NCBI RefSeq assembly: GCF_000701905.1
Contig: NZ_KL370832.1
Coordinates: 62,001-126,000 of the forward strand
From: Proteiniclasticum ruminis DSM 24773
Lineage (GTDB): Bacteria; Bacillota; Clostridia; Clostridiales; Clostridiaceae
DNA length: 64,000 bases
Direction of reading: 5' to 3'
The notes beneath the pieces were generated by a model that had not been told where the DNA came from, ran no database searches, and saw only the letters and a list, made by a program, of their open reading frames with translations. The position numbers and the translations under genes were made by a program. Positions 34,422 through 44,869 of the stretch are shown in pieces (within the stretch, counting starts at the first letter, position 1; each line of letters starts with the position of its first letter).

Positions 34422-36917
34422 ATGAAGATCACAAAAGAATTTAGAAGTATCAGAACGGATCAAGGCGTATCCGTCATTAAGACCAACTGCTCCAGCATCG
34501 CTGTTATGTTTTTGACCGATGAGATTGTTCGAGTAAGGACATCTTTTGAAGAAGAGATGGATGAGGCATCCTATGTGCTTTCTCTTACTGCCTGGGAGGA
34601 CCGGGCAGATGGCTTTCTTGGAGAAGACAGAAAAAGAGTGGAGCCAGTTCAGCCAGAAATCAGAGAGACAGAGGAGAAAATTCTCTTTAAAACAGAGAAG
34701 CTTACGCTGGAACTTCTGAAAGCTCCCTTTGGATTCAGACTCTATGATGAGGAGAATACTCTCCTTTATAGTGATCTGGAAGGTACGCCCTATATCAAAG
34801 ACAGCAACAGCAGAGTGAACCACTACAGCAAGATGCTGTCAGAAGAAGAATGTTATTATGGATTCGGGGAGAAAGGCGGAGAGCTCAACAAGAACAAGGC
34901 TTTTCTAAGGCTAAGAGCCACAGATGCCATGGGGTATGATGCCCAGAAAATGGATACGCTCTACAAGCATATTCCTTTCTATATCCGTCTGAACCGCAAA
35001 ACCCAAAAAGCGGTGGGGCTTTTCTATCATAACTTTTATGAGTCCGTGTTCAACATGGGATGTGAAAAAAGCAATTACTGGAACCGGTACACATACTGGC
35101 AGGCTGATGGGGGAGACATTGATCTGTTCTTCATAGGCGGAAACACCATGAAAAACATCGTGGACAACTACACTTACCTCACCGGCAGACCCATGCTGCT
35201 TCCTAAAAGAGCATTGGGATATCAGGGATCTTCCATGTACTATCCAGAACTGGAGAAGGACTGTGATGATGCCATCTTAAACTTTATTGACACCATAAAG
35301 GAAGAAGGATTCCCCATAGATGGGTTCCATCTCTCCTCTGGATACACCAACACCAATGGAAAGAGATATGTGTTCACCTGGAATCAGGACCGGTTTAAAG
35401 ATCCCAAAGCGTATTTTGAAGCCATGAATGAGAAGGGTGCGCAAAATGTGCCAAACATCAAGCCTGGCATTCTATTGTCACATCCATGGTTTGAAGAGTT
35501 TTCAAAGAAAGAAGTTTTTGTCAGAAGCGAAGATGGCAAAGACCTTGCCACCGGCATGTGGTGGGGCGGAGAAGGTGCTTTCTGGGACTTTACAAAAGAA
35601 GCAGCCAGAAGAACCTGGAAGAACTATATGATCGAAAGCCTTATTTCCAAAGGTACCAGCTCCATCTGGAATGACAACTGTGAGTACGACAGTATTCTTG
35701 ATAAAGACTCTTTATGTGATTATGAGGGAGAGGGCGGCACCATCGGTCAGCTGAAGCCTCTAATGAGCACCATCATGTGCAAGATTGCAGGAGATGCAGT
35801 GAGGGAACACGATGCGGAGAAAAGACCCTATGTGGTCTGCCGAAGTGGAAGCGCCGGAATTCAGAAATACGCTCAGACCTGGTGTGGGGACAACTATACC
35901 AGTTGGGCATCGTTAAAGTACAACATTCCTATCATCACGGGTATGGGCCTTTCGGGTCAGCCCAATGAAGGTGCAGATATCGGAGGTTTTGCAGGTCCTG
36001 CTCCAGAAGAGGAACTGTTTGTGAGATGGGTCCAAAATGGTATTTTCCAGCCCAGATTCTCTATACATTCCGCAAGCAATGATAATACAGTAACTGAGCC
36101 CTGGATGTACGAAGGTTCGAAAGATCTGAGTAGAGAGGCCATGCTTCTCCGATACAAATTCATTCCATATCTGTATTCTTTGGAATATGAGGCCTCTGTC
36201 AACGGAGCTCCCATCATGAGACCTCTTGTGTATGAGTTCCAGGAAGATGCTGCAGTATACGACGAGAGTTTTGAATTTATGTTCGGCAGAGATCTATTGG
36301 TGGCCAACGTCCTGGAGAAGGGAGCCACCACGAAAAAGGTCTATCTGCCACAAGGAAGCAAGTGGTATGACTGGAACGACAACTATACCTGCTACGAGGG
36401 AGGGCAAACCATAGAAGTGCCTGCGCCTCTTCAGACCATTCCGATGTTTATCCGTGAAGGCGCTATGATTCCCATGGCTCAGAATGAAATTCTCAGCATG
36501 GAAAAGGACAAGGTCACAAAGATGAAATGGATTCTTGCACCTGGTAAGGATTCCGAGTTCACTTTATACGATGACGACGGTGTGACCAATAACTATCAGA
36601 AGGGAAGCTTCAGAAAAACAAAGGTCACCATGACTGGAGAAGACGTGGTGAAGGTGAGCTTTCTAACAGAAGGCAGCTATGAAGATCCTGTGGATGAACT
36701 CTTTGTGGAAATGATTAAAAAAAGCAGAAGTCCTTTCTGGGTAGCCCTTGGCGATGAGAAAATCACACATTACTTCTCACGAAGAAAGTTTGAAGAAGCC
36801 GAGGAAGGCTGGTATTACAGCCAAACAAAACGAGCGGTACTGATAAAATACAAGAATCCTGGAAAAGACATCACACTGACAGTTTCCTTTGAGGATTTTG
36901 ATCTCATCGGGATGTAA
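34422..36917 (+). CDS. GH31 family glycoside hydrolase (first of two)
   Basis: An 831-residue alpha-glycosidase without signal peptide, so cytoplasmic. The order is N-terminal mutarotase-like domain, (beta/alpha)8 barrel, and C-terminal beta domains. The catalytic nucleophile aspartate lies in SSIWNDNCEYDS (the WxDxNE-type motif) and the acid/base aspartate in WCGDNYTSW. GFGEKGGELNK and PAPEEELFVRWVQNGIFQPR are family blocks. ATG at 34422 follows AAGGAG; the ATG at 34404 lies before that site. Similar to its neighbour at 36933 throughout. Alpha-glucosidase or alpha-xylosidase activity is likely. Confidence 0.92.
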   Translation: MKITKEFRSIRTDQGVSVIKTNCSSIAVMFLTDEIVRVRTSFEEEMDEASYVLSLTAWEDRADGFLGEDRKRVEPVQPEIRETEEKILFKTEKLTLELLKAPFGFRLYDEENTLLYSDLEGTPYIKDSNSRVNHYSKMLSEEECYYGFGEKGGELNKNKAFLRLRATDAMGYDAQKMDTLYKHIPFYIRLNRKTQKAVGLFYHNFYESVFNMGCEKSNYWNRYTYWQADGGDIDLFFIGGNTMKNIVDNYTYLTGRPMLLPKRALGYQGSSMYYPELEKDCDDAILNFIDTIKEEGFPIDGFHLSSGYTNTNGKRYVFTWNQDRFKDPKAYFEAMNEKGAQNVPNIKPGILLSHPWFEEFSKKEVFVRSEDGKDLATGMWWGGEGAFWDFTKEAARRTWKNYMIESLISKGTSSIWNDNCEYDSILDKDSLCDYEGEGGTIGQLKPLMSTIMCKIAGDAVREHDAEKRPYVVCRSGSAGIQKYAQTWCGDNYTSWASLKYNIPIITGMGLSGQPNEGADIGGFAGPAPEEELFVRWVQNGIFQPRFSIHSASNDNTVTEPWMYEGSKDLSREAMLLRYKFIPYLYSLEYEASVNGAPIMRPLVYEFQEDAAVYDESFEFMFGRDLLVANVLEKGATTKKVYLPQGSKWYDWNDNYTCYEGGQTIEVPAPLQTIPMFIREGAMIPMAQNEILSMEKDKVTKMKWILAPGKDSEFTLYDDDGVTNNYQKGSFRKTKVTMTGEDVVKVSFLTEGSYEDPVDELFVEMIKKSRSPFWVALGDEKITHYFSRRKFEEAEEGWYYSQTKRAVLIKYKNPGKDITLTVSFEDFDLIGM

Positions 36918-36932
36918 TTAAAGGAGAAAACC

Positions 36933-39452
36933 ATGCTCATTAAAAAATATGTATCAATGGAAAAGACGGACAATGGATATCTGATTCACGCAGATACTGC
37001 AGATGTCATGATTGTGTTCATGACAGAGCATATCGTCAGAATCCGGACCAGTTTTGACAAAACATTCAGAGAGTCTTCCTATGCCTTGGTCACCACGGCA
37101 TGGGAGGATGATTTGGATGAACTTCTTTCCGAGGAACGGAAGAGGATTGAGCCCGCTTTGGTAGAGGTGGAAGAAACAGACAAGAAAATCACTTTCACCA
37201 CCAAAGAAATGGTGCTCACCTTAAGAAAGGATCCATTCAGCTTCGTGCTGAAGGATCTTCAGGGAAATCTGATTTATAAGGATCTCAAAGAGAGAGCTTA
37301 TGAGAAGGACCACTTGGGCAGACTCTTCCATTATACTTGTATGGATCCACAGAAAGATCATTTCTATGGCTTCGGTGAAAAAACAGGTCATCTGGATAAA
37401 AAGGGAAGACGCATGAGAATGTCCCCTAAAGATGCCATAGGACACGATCCGGAAATTGGAGAGCCTCTTTATAAGCACATTCCTTTCTATATGAGAACGG
37501 ATGAAAATACAGGGAAGACCGTAGGATTTTTCTACAATAATGCTCACGACAGTGTTTTTGACATGGGAAATGAAATCAGTGGCTATTGGGAACGTTATGC
37601 CTACTATCAAGTGGATGGAGGAGACTTGGATCTCTTCCTGATTTACGGACCGGATGCTAAAAGAGTAGTGGATGGGTATACCTATCTTACAGGAAGGCCA
37701 GCTTTACCAACAAAACAGTCCTTGGGATACACGGCTTCCACCATGTATTATGCGGAGCTGGATGAGAACTGTGATGAAGAGATCTATCAGGTGATACAGA
37801 AGCATTTTGATGAAAAAATCTACATTGATAACTTCTGGCTCGCTTCTGGCTACTCTGCGGGGGAAGAAGACAAGCTCCGGTATATCTTCAATTGGAACCG
37901 TAAGAGATTCCCGGATCCGGAAGGGTTCTTCCAAAAAATGGAGGAAATGGGCATCAATGTGATCCCCAATATGAAACCAGGCATACTGCCAAAGCATCCA
38001 TATATGGATACTTTTGTGAAAAATGATGTGTTTGTGAAAACGCCAGATGGGAAAAAGGACTATGAAGGACGATGGTGGGGTGGCCAAGGGAAGTTTGTGG
38101 ATTTCACCAGCGAGTCCGGAAGAAATACATGGAAAGAGCTGCTGAAAAAGACGCTGCTGGCCAAAGGATCCAAAACCGTGTGGAATGACAACTGCGAGTA
38201 TGATGGCATCGAGGATCGGAAAGCGATTTGTGACAACAACGGCAAAGGCGGAACTATGGAAGACTTAAAAATCATCCATTCCAATATGATGGCCTATGTG
38301 GGAAAAGAAGCACTGAATGAAATGTATCCTACTGAGCGTCCCTATATCATAAATAGAGCTGGCTACGCTGGAATACAGCGGTATGCTCAGGTGTGGGGGG
38401 GAGACAATCTCACAGACTGGCGTACAGTGAAGTTCAATATTGCCACCATTCTTGGCATGGGCCTTTCCGGGGTACCCAATATGGGATGTGACATTGGAGG
38501 TTTTGCAGGACCTGCTCCGGAAGGAGAGCTTCTCCTCAGATGGATACAAAGTGGCGTTTTCCAGCCCAGATTCTGTATGAACTCTGCAAACTCTGACAAT
38601 ACAGTGACACAGCCCTGGATGTACGAAGAGCATCTTGAGCATATCAGGGAGGCCTTTGCACTTCGGTACAGGATGATGCCCTATCTGTATTCTCTCATGA
38701 GACAAGCCCATGAGACCGGTGTTCCAGCCATGAGACCTCTATTTTTGGAGTTTCCGGATGATACACTTTGCTATGGTGATAAGCATCTGACCTTCATGTT
38801 TGGCCCATCTGTCCTGGTGGCCAATGTGGTGGAAAAAGATGCAAAGACCAGAACGCTCTACTTACCTAAAGGAAGTCTCTGGTATGATATGAACGATAAG
38901 TACAAGTGCTATGAAGGAGGCCAGAGCATCACCATCCCTGTGGATTTTGGAACCATTCCCATGTTTTTACGAGGGGATGCCGTCTTCATGACCACGGAGG
39001 ATGTCCATCAGGCATCTACAGATGTGATGAAGAGTCTGGATTTTATCATCAGTGCGGAAAAGGGGACCAGCTTCCTCTATTATGATGATGACGGACACTC
39101 AAAGGATTATGAATCTGGCGTCTACAAACGAACATGGATATCAGTAACACCTGGTGAAAAAATCACCATCTCCTTTGACAGTGAGGGTACCTATGAAGAT
39201 CCGGTGGAGAAAATGACATTGAGAGTCATGAGTAAAGACAAGGGTGCTTTATATGTCAGTGTGGACGGTGAGCAGCTGCCAAGATTCCTTGTGAAGGATA
39301 ATCTCGATGAAGCTAACAAAGGATGGTATTATGACCTCAGTACGAGGATGGTCCTCATTAAGACAGAAAGACCTCATAAAGAGAAGTTTGATATCATTAT
39401 CAGCCGGGAGAAATTTGATCTCATCGGTATGGAGCAGGAAGAGGAGTTTTAG
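36933..39452 (+). CDS. GH31 family glycoside hydrolase (second of two)
   Basis: An 839-residue paralogue of the preceding gene. The same motifs occur: YGFGEKTGHLDKKGRR, KTVWNDNCEYDGI with the nucleophile, and WGGDNLTDW with the acid/base aspartate. The segment before the acid/base differs (NRAGYAGIQRYAQ instead of RSGSAGIQKYAQ), as do the loops lining the subsite after GYTASTMYYAELDE, so the two enzymes likely cleave different linkages or aglycones. AAAGGAG precedes the ATG, 15 bases behind the first copy. A terminator follows. Confidence 0.92.
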   Translation: MLIKKYVSMEKTDNGYLIHADTADVMIVFMTEHIVRIRTSFDKTFRESSYALVTTAWEDDLDELLSEERKRIEPALVEVEETDKKITFTTKEMVLTLRKDPFSFVLKDLQGNLIYKDLKERAYEKDHLGRLFHYTCMDPQKDHFYGFGEKTGHLDKKGRRMRMSPKDAIGHDPEIGEPLYKHIPFYMRTDENTGKTVGFFYNNAHDSVFDMGNEISGYWERYAYYQVDGGDLDLFLIYGPDAKRVVDGYTYLTGRPALPTKQSLGYTASTMYYAELDENCDEEIYQVIQKHFDEKIYIDNFWLASGYSAGEEDKLRYIFNWNRKRFPDPEGFFQKMEEMGINVIPNMKPGILPKHPYMDTFVKNDVFVKTPDGKKDYEGRWWGGQGKFVDFTSESGRNTWKELLKKTLLAKGSKTVWNDNCEYDGIEDRKAICDNNGKGGTMEDLKIIHSNMMAYVGKEALNEMYPTERPYIINRAGYAGIQRYAQVWGGDNLTDWRTVKFNIATILGMGLSGVPNMGCDIGGFAGPAPEGELLLRWIQSGVFQPRFCMNSANSDNTVTQPWMYEEHLEHIREAFALRYRMMPYLYSLMRQAHETGVPAMRPLFLEFPDDTLCYGDKHLTFMFGPSVLVANVVEKDAKTRTLYLPKGSLWYDMNDKYKCYEGGQSITIPVDFGTIPMFLRGDAVFMTTEDVHQASTDVMKSLDFIISAEKGTSFLYYDDDGHSKDYESGVYKRTWISVTPGEKITISFDSEGTYEDPVEKMTLRVMSKDKGALYVSVDGEQLPRFLVKDNLDEANKGWYYDLSTRMVLIKTERPHKEKFDIIISREKFDLIGMEQEEEF

Positions 39453-39816
39453 AAGATTCTTTGAAGATGCAACGTAATAAACGGCCATAAAATGATGAGG
39501 AATCACGAAGATTTATAAAAAGCTATTTACTAAAAAAAGTTAAAATAGAAAGAACCGCAGCAGATGAGAGGTCCCCCCTCGTACCTGCTGCGGTTCTGTT
39601 TTTATTCGCATTTTAAAATCTTTCTTTTCGTCACTTCGTGGAGGATGAATTAGTATCTTTAAAACGTTTAAGGAAAAAGATTTGGTCTGCGTTTTTAGGC
39701 TGGTGGATCATCTGGTGTGAAATATATCGGTTTGAAAAAAGTATTCTGTTTGATTCTGAAAAGAGAAGCTGATTCTCATGGTAGGATGGTTAATCATTTA
39801 AGCAACGAGTAGTTTG
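39453..39816. other. Intergenic region between convergent GH31 and Fic genes
   Basis: About 360 bases. A strong terminator lies at 39551-39605. I see no RNA gene or conserved open frame in the rest. Confidence 0.6.
39551..39605 (+). terminator. Terminator of the TRAP-GH31 operon
   Basis: Perfect 13-bp arms AGAACCGCAGCAG / CTGCTGCGGTTCT with a 21-base loop and a GTTTTTATT tail, about 100 bases past the second GH31 stop codon. Confidence 0.9.
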
Positions 39817-40869
39817 CTAGTCTAGATTCTTTATATATGCAGTACCTCTTCCTGACCCTACTTTTATGATGTATCCATCTTTCAATAAATCAGAGAGTGC
39901 TTTTTCAATGGTTGTAACACTGATATCGGGATAAGTGTCAGCGATTTCTCTCTTAGATAGTTTTCCCACCTTTTTATCGAATAGATCTTTTACTCTTTCT
40001 GATTTCCCCATTTTATCTATAGCTACAGTTTCGACCCTATCAGAGAAGTCTTTATACGCTTTCAATAAAATACTTAGGTAGTATGTTACAAAAGGCAGAT
40101 AACTGTTTTTGTTTTCGTGCCAGCCTATAGAGCTTTCATGAAGGGTTTTATAATAACTCTCCTTCGTGCTTTCAATGAGCATTTCTACACTGATATACTT
40201 TCCAACAATATAGCCTTGCTGGTAAAGCAGTAAAAGTGTTAAGAGTCTGCTCATTCTACCATTACCATCATTAAACGGATGTATGCTCAGAAAATCCAAT
40301 ACAAACTTTGAAATTAGAATTAACGGGTCAATTCTCCCCTCATTTATTGCCTCATGATAAGCAGTACATAACTTCTCTACTGCTTCGGGCGTTTCAAAGG
40401 CGGATAAGGGTTTAAAGCGTATTCGATGAATTCCTCTTTCGTCCACTTCTTCAATAACATTGTCCTGATTCTTATATCGGCCCCCATAGGTGGAGGGGTG
40501 AAAACTATATAGGTCTCTGTGCAATTCTAAGATTACACTTGACCTTAAGAGAATGTAATTATAATTTTCATGGATTGTTTGTAGCACTTCCCTGTATCCT
40601 GCAATCTCCTCTTCATCTCGATTCAGAGGTTCTGCCTTTTTGGAAACCAGTTCTTCAAGCCTCGAATCAGAAGTGAATATTCCTTCAATTCGATTAGATG
40701 CCCCGGTACTTTGAATCTTTGCTACCTCCAGCATGGCTTTGAGTATATCTGGTTTAGCCCTCATGAAAAGTTCTTGTTTTCCTTTATACTCATGAATCTG
40801 AGATACTAGATTCATGATTTCAGGAACCAGTAATTCACTGTTTATACTTTTGTAATTAAACTCCTTCAC
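39817..40869 (-). CDS. Fic-family protein with N-terminal inhibitory motif and C-terminal winged helix
   Basis: A 350-residue Fic protein. The catalytic motif HPFNDGNGR is at residues 197-205 with His197. An upstream S-x-x-x-E-G sequence (Ser58 to Gly63, SNRIEG) matches the inhibitory helix of class II Fic proteins, which blocks ATP binding until relieved. The C-terminal 65 residues form a winged-helix-like domain (KLSKREIADTYPDISVTTIEKA), suggesting DNA binding. Fic enzymes AMPylate target proteins. It starts at GTG after AGGTGAAG, as a single gene on the minus strand. Confidence 0.92.
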   Translation of the reverse strand: MKEFNYKSINSELLVPEIMNLVSQIHEYKGKQELFMRAKPDILKAMLEVAKIQSTGASNRIEGIFTSDSRLEELVSKKAEPLNRDEEEIAGYREVLQTIHENYNYILLRSSVILELHRDLYSFHPSTYGGRYKNQDNVIEEVDERGIHRIRFKPLSAFETPEAVEKLCTAYHEAINEGRIDPLILISKFVLDFLSIHPFNDGNGRMSRLLTLLLLYQQGYIVGKYISVEMLIESTKESYYKTLHESSIGWHENKNSYLPFVTYYLSILLKAYKDFSDRVETVAIDKMGKSERVKDLFDKKVGKLSKREIADTYPDISVTTIEKALSDLLKDGYIIKVGSGRGTAYIKNLD

Positions 40870-40894
40870 TTCTTCACCTGCCTATTTTTGTTTC

Positions 40895-40950
40895 TATATG
40901 CATAATTTTATCATCATTATATGCAGATAACAAATAAAATATGCAGATAA
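40895..40950 (-). promoter_or_regulatory. Direct repeats upstream of the fic gene
   Basis: ATATGCAGATAA occurs at 40919-40930 and again at 40939-40950, exactly 20 bases (two helical turns) apart; a related TATATGCATA is at 40895-40904. On the minus strand a TATAAT-like -10 box overlaps the first copy. This looks like an operator for autoregulation, possibly by the winged helix of the Fic protein itself. Confidence 0.55.
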
Positions 40951-41417
40951 ATCTCTTCGAAACTCGCAACGCCTATAGAATCGTTCTGATCATCTTGATT
41001 GCGGTTTCGTAATCAAAAGACACTAAAGAATAAAGTGTTTTGTTTTCCTGCCTTAGAATAGGAAAACCATTTGATTCTACTTATAACTAGGAAACAATGA
41101 ATTATGATACTGGAAGAGTCTCAATGATCCCTAATCGCTACGGGAATATATAGATGCGGTAGAGCTTATGAATGAAGAAAAGTAAATACATGACACCGCC
41201 TGATGCAGCGGAAGAGGATCGTAAACCTCACTCCGCTGCATTTATTTGACTTTTATGCCATCAGCTCAGAAGAACACTTTCTTAATAGAAACGAAGCCTT
41301 AATTTGAACACCAAAATATTATTGAGATTCCCTTAAGGAAAAAATCCTCCTGCCGATACTAAGAAAAGACAGGATGATGGAGACAAAAGACGAAATAATG
41401 AAAAAGAGGGGAAAGAA
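40951..41417. other. Intergenic region with a stray terminator and a possible gene end
   Basis: Upstream of the chemotaxis receptor gene. It holds a hairpin-like repeat at about 40994-41015, a short open tail (41139-41186) reading ...REYIDAVELMNEEK then TAA, and a terminator at 41203-41246. This looks like the last codons and terminator of a gene that has been lost. Confidence 0.4.
41203..41246 (+). terminator. Orphan terminator
   Basis: Perfect 10-bp arms ATGCAGCGGA / TCCGCTGCAT around a 19-base loop, followed by TTATTT. No complete gene lies immediately upstream on this strand. Confidence 0.75.
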
Positions 41418-43469
41418 ATGGGATTTTACAACAAAAGAAAAAGCATCCGCACCAAAATGCTTCTGGTATTCTTGCCAATTCTACTGGTCGCTACAGGTGC
41501 CATCGCAGCAGTTTCAGTAACAGATGCAAAGAGCGCGCTGGAAAAGCAAATCGAGGAGCGTGTCGGAAAAGAACTCACGGCCATCTATGAATCCATCGAG
41601 CATGAGTTCACCGCCCATGAGAAAGTGGCAGAAGCCGTGGCATCGGTCTATCGTGCGAAAGGAAATACGCTGGAGAAAAGTGACTACAAGGTGATGCTGG
41701 AAGAGCTGGTCACCATGAACCAGAACACCCTAGGCAGTGGACTATGGCTGGAACCCAATAAATTCAGTCCTGAGGACTATTACTTCGGGCCCTATGTCTA
41801 TCGGGATGGGGACAGCATATTGTATACGGAAGACTATGAAACAGAAGAATACGACTATCCCAGCACCGACTGGTATCTGGCAGGTAAGGCCATCAAAGAA
41901 GACAGTGTATGGACCAGTCCATACTTTGACGAAACCACAGGCATCACCATGATTACCACATCGCTGCCAATAATTTCATCAGGCGGATTTCAAGGTGTTG
42001 TCACAGCGGACTATGATCTTTCCACCATTCAGGGAAGAATCGGAGAAGTTCAGCTGGGCGAGACTGGATATGCTTTTCTTCTGGACCAGGAAGGGCTCTA
42101 CATCGCCCATGAGGATGAAGAGAAGGTTATGAAGGTCAACATCACTGAAGAGGAAGAGATGAAAGGCCTTGCGGTGAAGATCAGCGAAGCGCCCTATGGG
42201 AAAGCACCTGTAACACTGAATGGAAAAGACTTTGATGCTTATTATCTCACCTTAGCCAGCACCGGGTGGAAGCTGGTGGTCATGGCACCCATCGATGAGC
42301 TCTACAGTGCAGTGGATGCCATGGTCCTGAAAGGAGCAATAGTAGCCTTTGCAGTTCTTCTTCTGGGCTCTCTTCTCATCAGCCTTTACAGTGCGTCCCT
42401 TACCAAAGGAATCAAAGGCTTTGTACATAATCTTTCTTTCCTTGCAGAAGGAGACTTCACAAAGCCTGTGGAAGTGAAAACTAAGGACGAGCTGGGCCAG
42501 ATGGGAGAATCCTACAACCAAGTGCTGAAGGATTTAAGAACCATGGTGGAGCAGGTTTCTGGCAATGCGGAAGAAATGGCAGAGCTTACAGAACTTCTTG
42601 CAAGAACCTCCGGAGAAGCTTCCCATGTGTCCGATGAAGTGGCCAAGACCATCGAGGAGATCGCAAAGGGAGCCAGCGATCAGGCACTGGACACGGAAGT
42701 CACCGCAGAAAAAGTCTATGATATGGGTAAACTTATGGAGGAAGATGAGAAAGAACTGAGAAACCTCAATACGGCTGCCATGGCCATAGAAAAAGAGAAG
42801 GTGGAGGGGTTTGAAACCCTGAAGAAACTGGTGGAGAAAACTGAGGAAAGCAGTAGAGCCACAGAGGAGATTCATCAGTCTATCCTAAAGAACAATCTCA
42901 GCGCTGAAAAGATCGACAAAGCCAGCTCCATGATCCAGAACATCTCAGACCAGACCAATCTTCTGGCACTGAATGCTGCCATAGAAGCTGCCAGAGCAGG
43001 AGAAGCTGGAAGAGGGTTCTCCGTCGTTGCAGAGGAGATCCGAAAGCTCGCGGAGCAGTCTGGAACTTTCAGCAGCGATATCAAAAACGATATTAAAGAA
43101 CTAAAAGAAAACTCTATTACAGCTGTAAAGGTCATGGAAAAGGTAGTAGAGATCATCAGCGATCAGGAGAGCAGTGTCCACACCACTGAAGAGAAGTTTG
43201 AATCCATAGCAAGTTCCATCGACGATATCAGGAAGGTGCTAAGGCTTCTCAATGGCTCCTCCCTTAAGATGAATGAGAACAAGGAAAAGATCATTGAGCT
43301 GACTCAGAACCTCTCTGCCATTTCCGAGGAGAATGCAGCTGGAACCGAAGAGGCCTCTGCAGCCATAGAAGAGCAGGCCGCTACCATCAATGAGATTGCG
43401 GCCAGTGGAGAAAAGCTGCAGCTGATCTCAAACCGTCTGAAAGAACTCATTGAGAAGTTCAAAATATAA
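41418..43469 (+). CDS. Methyl-accepting chemotaxis protein
   Basis: A 683-residue receptor. Order: short cytoplasmic start, TM1 (about residues 14-34), an extracellular double-Cache sensor domain ([49 protein letters not shown]), TM2 (about 300-325), HAMP linker and a long coiled-coil signalling domain with the hairpin-tip pattern [20 protein letters not shown]. The gene is monocistronic with GGGGAAAG upstream and a terminator downstream. dCache domains commonly bind amino acids, amines or organic acids. It shows the organism has chemotaxis. Confidence 0.94.
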   Translation: MGFYNKRKSIRTKMLLVFLPILLVATGAIAAVSVTDAKSALEKQIEERVGKELTAIYESIEHEFTAHEKVAEAVASVYRAKGNTLEKSDYKVMLEELVTMNQNTLGSGLWLEPNKFSPEDYYFGPYVYRDGDSILYTEDYETEEYDYPSTDWYLAGKAIKEDSVWTSPYFDETTGITMITTSLPIISSGGFQGVVTADYDLSTIQGRIGEVQLGETGYAFLLDQEGLYIAHEDEEKVMKVNITEEEEMKGLAVKISEAPYGKAPVTLNGKDFDAYYLTLASTGWKLVVMAPIDELYSAVDAMVLKGAIVAFAVLLLGSLLISLYSASLTKGIKGFVHNLSFLAEGDFTKPVEVKTKDELGQMGESYNQVLKDLRTMVEQVSGNAEEMAELTELLARTSGEASHVSDEVAKTIEEIAKGASDQALDTEVTAEKVYDMGKLMEEDEKELRNLNTAAMAIEKEKVEGFETLKKLVEKTEESSRATEEIHQSILKNNLSAEKIDKASSMIQNISDQTNLLALNAAIEAARAGEAGRGFSVVAEEIRKLAEQSGTFSSDIKNDIKELKENSITAVKVMEKVVEIISDQESSVHTTEEKFESIASSIDDIRKVLRLLNGSSLKMNENKEKIIELTQNLSAISEENAAGTEEASAAIEEQAATINEIAASGEKLQLISNRLKELIEKFKI

Positions 43470-43480
43470 GATAGCATCAG

Positions 43481-43514
43481 AAAGGGTTCTTCCAACTTTG
43501 GAAGGATCCTTTTT
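43481..43514 (+). terminator. Terminator of the chemotaxis receptor gene
   Basis: Imperfect inverted repeat AAAGGGTTCTTCCAA / TTGGAAGGATCCTTT with a TTTTT tail, beginning 12 bases after the stop codon. Confidence 0.82.
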
Positions 43515-43691
43515 CATTGATGAAAAGGAAGGTCATACATCAGGAAGCTAATAGAGGAAGGTTTTAAGAGGAGCAGTGTTTTCAATGGGGGGTTATAAGT
43601 GAGTGGATATAAGTATAAATATTTATTGACAGAGTATTCAGAATAAAGTTAATGTAGTACTAAGACTTTGAAAAGAAGAAGGTGAAGGTAA

Positions 43692-44669
43692 ATGAAAGCA
43701 ATTGTTCAGAAAAGATATGGAGACTACAAAGTGCTTACCATTGAAGAGGTAAATAAGCCCAAACCCGGAAAAGGAGAGGTGCTCGTAAAAGTACAGGGCG
43801 TATCTCTCAATGCTCCGGATTGGAGGCTTCTAGAAGGAAAGCCCTTTATCATAAGGTTCAGCTCAGGACTGTTCAAACCCAAAAATCCCGTGAAAGGCGG
43901 AGATTTCTCTGGCACCGTAGTGGAAACGGGGGAAGGAGTGCTGAATCTGAAAGTGGGAGATGAAGTATATGGGGACCTTGCTGACAGCGGTTTTGGTGCA
44001 TTTTCAGAGTTTGTTTCCGCTAAAGAATCCATTCTTTCGAAAAAGCCGCATAACTTGAGTTTTCTGGAATCCTCAGCCCTGCCTCTGGCCTCGGTCACAG
44101 CCCTTCAAGGAGTTAGAGATGCAGGCAGACTGAAAGCGGGAGAAAAGGTGCTGATTTTAGGCGCCTCCGGTGGCGTTGGCACCTATGCTGTGCAGCTTTC
44201 CAAATACTTTGGAGGAGAGATCACGGCTGTGACCTCAAAGAAGAACTTTTCCCAGGCGAAAGCACTGGGGGCTTCGGAAGTGCTGGATTATAAGACCATG
44301 GATTACGAGAAGCTCAGAGGCTCCTTTGATCTCATTCTTGGCGTGAATGGGCACTATCCGGTGAAACTCGTGAAAGATCTTCTAAAACCTCATGGGCGGT
44401 TTGTCCTCATTGGCAGCAGCTCCACAAAAGAGCTCTTAAGAATGTCCATCTTTGGTTCACTGCTCTCTAAAAAAGATGGGAAGAGCTTTCAAGTGCTCAT
44501 GGCAAAGCCCAGTGGAAAAGATCTGGCCTTCATCGCTAAGCTTGCAGAAGAAGGATCTGTAAAACCTGTGATTTTCAAAGAAATACCATTTGAACAGATA
44601 CCAGAGGGCATAAAAGAGCTTTCCGAAGGACATGTGCCAGGAAAGATTGTCTCAAAACCACCGCGATAG
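43692..44669 (+). CDS. Medium-chain dehydrogenase/reductase (quinone-oxidoreductase-like)
   Basis: A 325-residue NAD(P)-dependent reductase of the MDR superfamily. N-terminal GroES-like domain (KPGKGEVLVKVQGVSLN, GGDFSGTVVETGEGV) and a Rossmann domain with VLILGASGGVGTYAVQLSKY. The structural and catalytic zinc-binding cysteines are missing, so it belongs with zeta-crystallin/quinone reductase types. A TTGACA box at 43626 with a weak -10 may drive it. It is a single gene; substrate unknown. Confidence 0.88.
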   Translation: MKAIVQKRYGDYKVLTIEEVNKPKPGKGEVLVKVQGVSLNAPDWRLLEGKPFIIRFSSGLFKPKNPVKGGDFSGTVVETGEGVLNLKVGDEVYGDLADSGFGAFSEFVSAKESILSKKPHNLSFLESSALPLASVTALQGVRDAGRLKAGEKVLILGASGGVGTYAVQLSKYFGGEITAVTSKKNFSQAKALGASEVLDYKTMDYEKLRGSFDLILGVNGHYPVKLVKDLLKPHGRFVLIGSSSTKELLRMSIFGSLLSKKDGKSFQVLMAKPSGKDLAFIAKLAEEGSVKPVIFKEIPFEQIPEGIKELSEGHVPGKIVSKPPR

Positions 44670-44803
44670 AAAACTGAAATAAAAACCATAGGAAAAGAAT
44701 TTCAAACCCGATGATATCCGGAAGAGAAGTTCTTTTCTTTATTTATGAACATCTCTCATTTAGCCTGAAACATGATGGATGTGATAGAGAAAAGAATGAA
44801 AAG

Positions 44804-44820
44804 TAATTATAGAATTATCA
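44804..44820 (+). promoter_or_regulatory. 17-bp motif shared with the glucosaminidase promoter region
   Basis: TAATTATAGAATTATCA here is identical to 46856-46872. In both places a TATA-rich -10-like element follows 10-12 bases later and a surface-related gene is next. A shared regulator or alternative sigma factor is possible. Confidence 0.45.
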
Positions 44821-44869
44821 TCCGTTCTATTATAGAATAATAGTATAAGTGTATTCTGGAGGATAAGGT

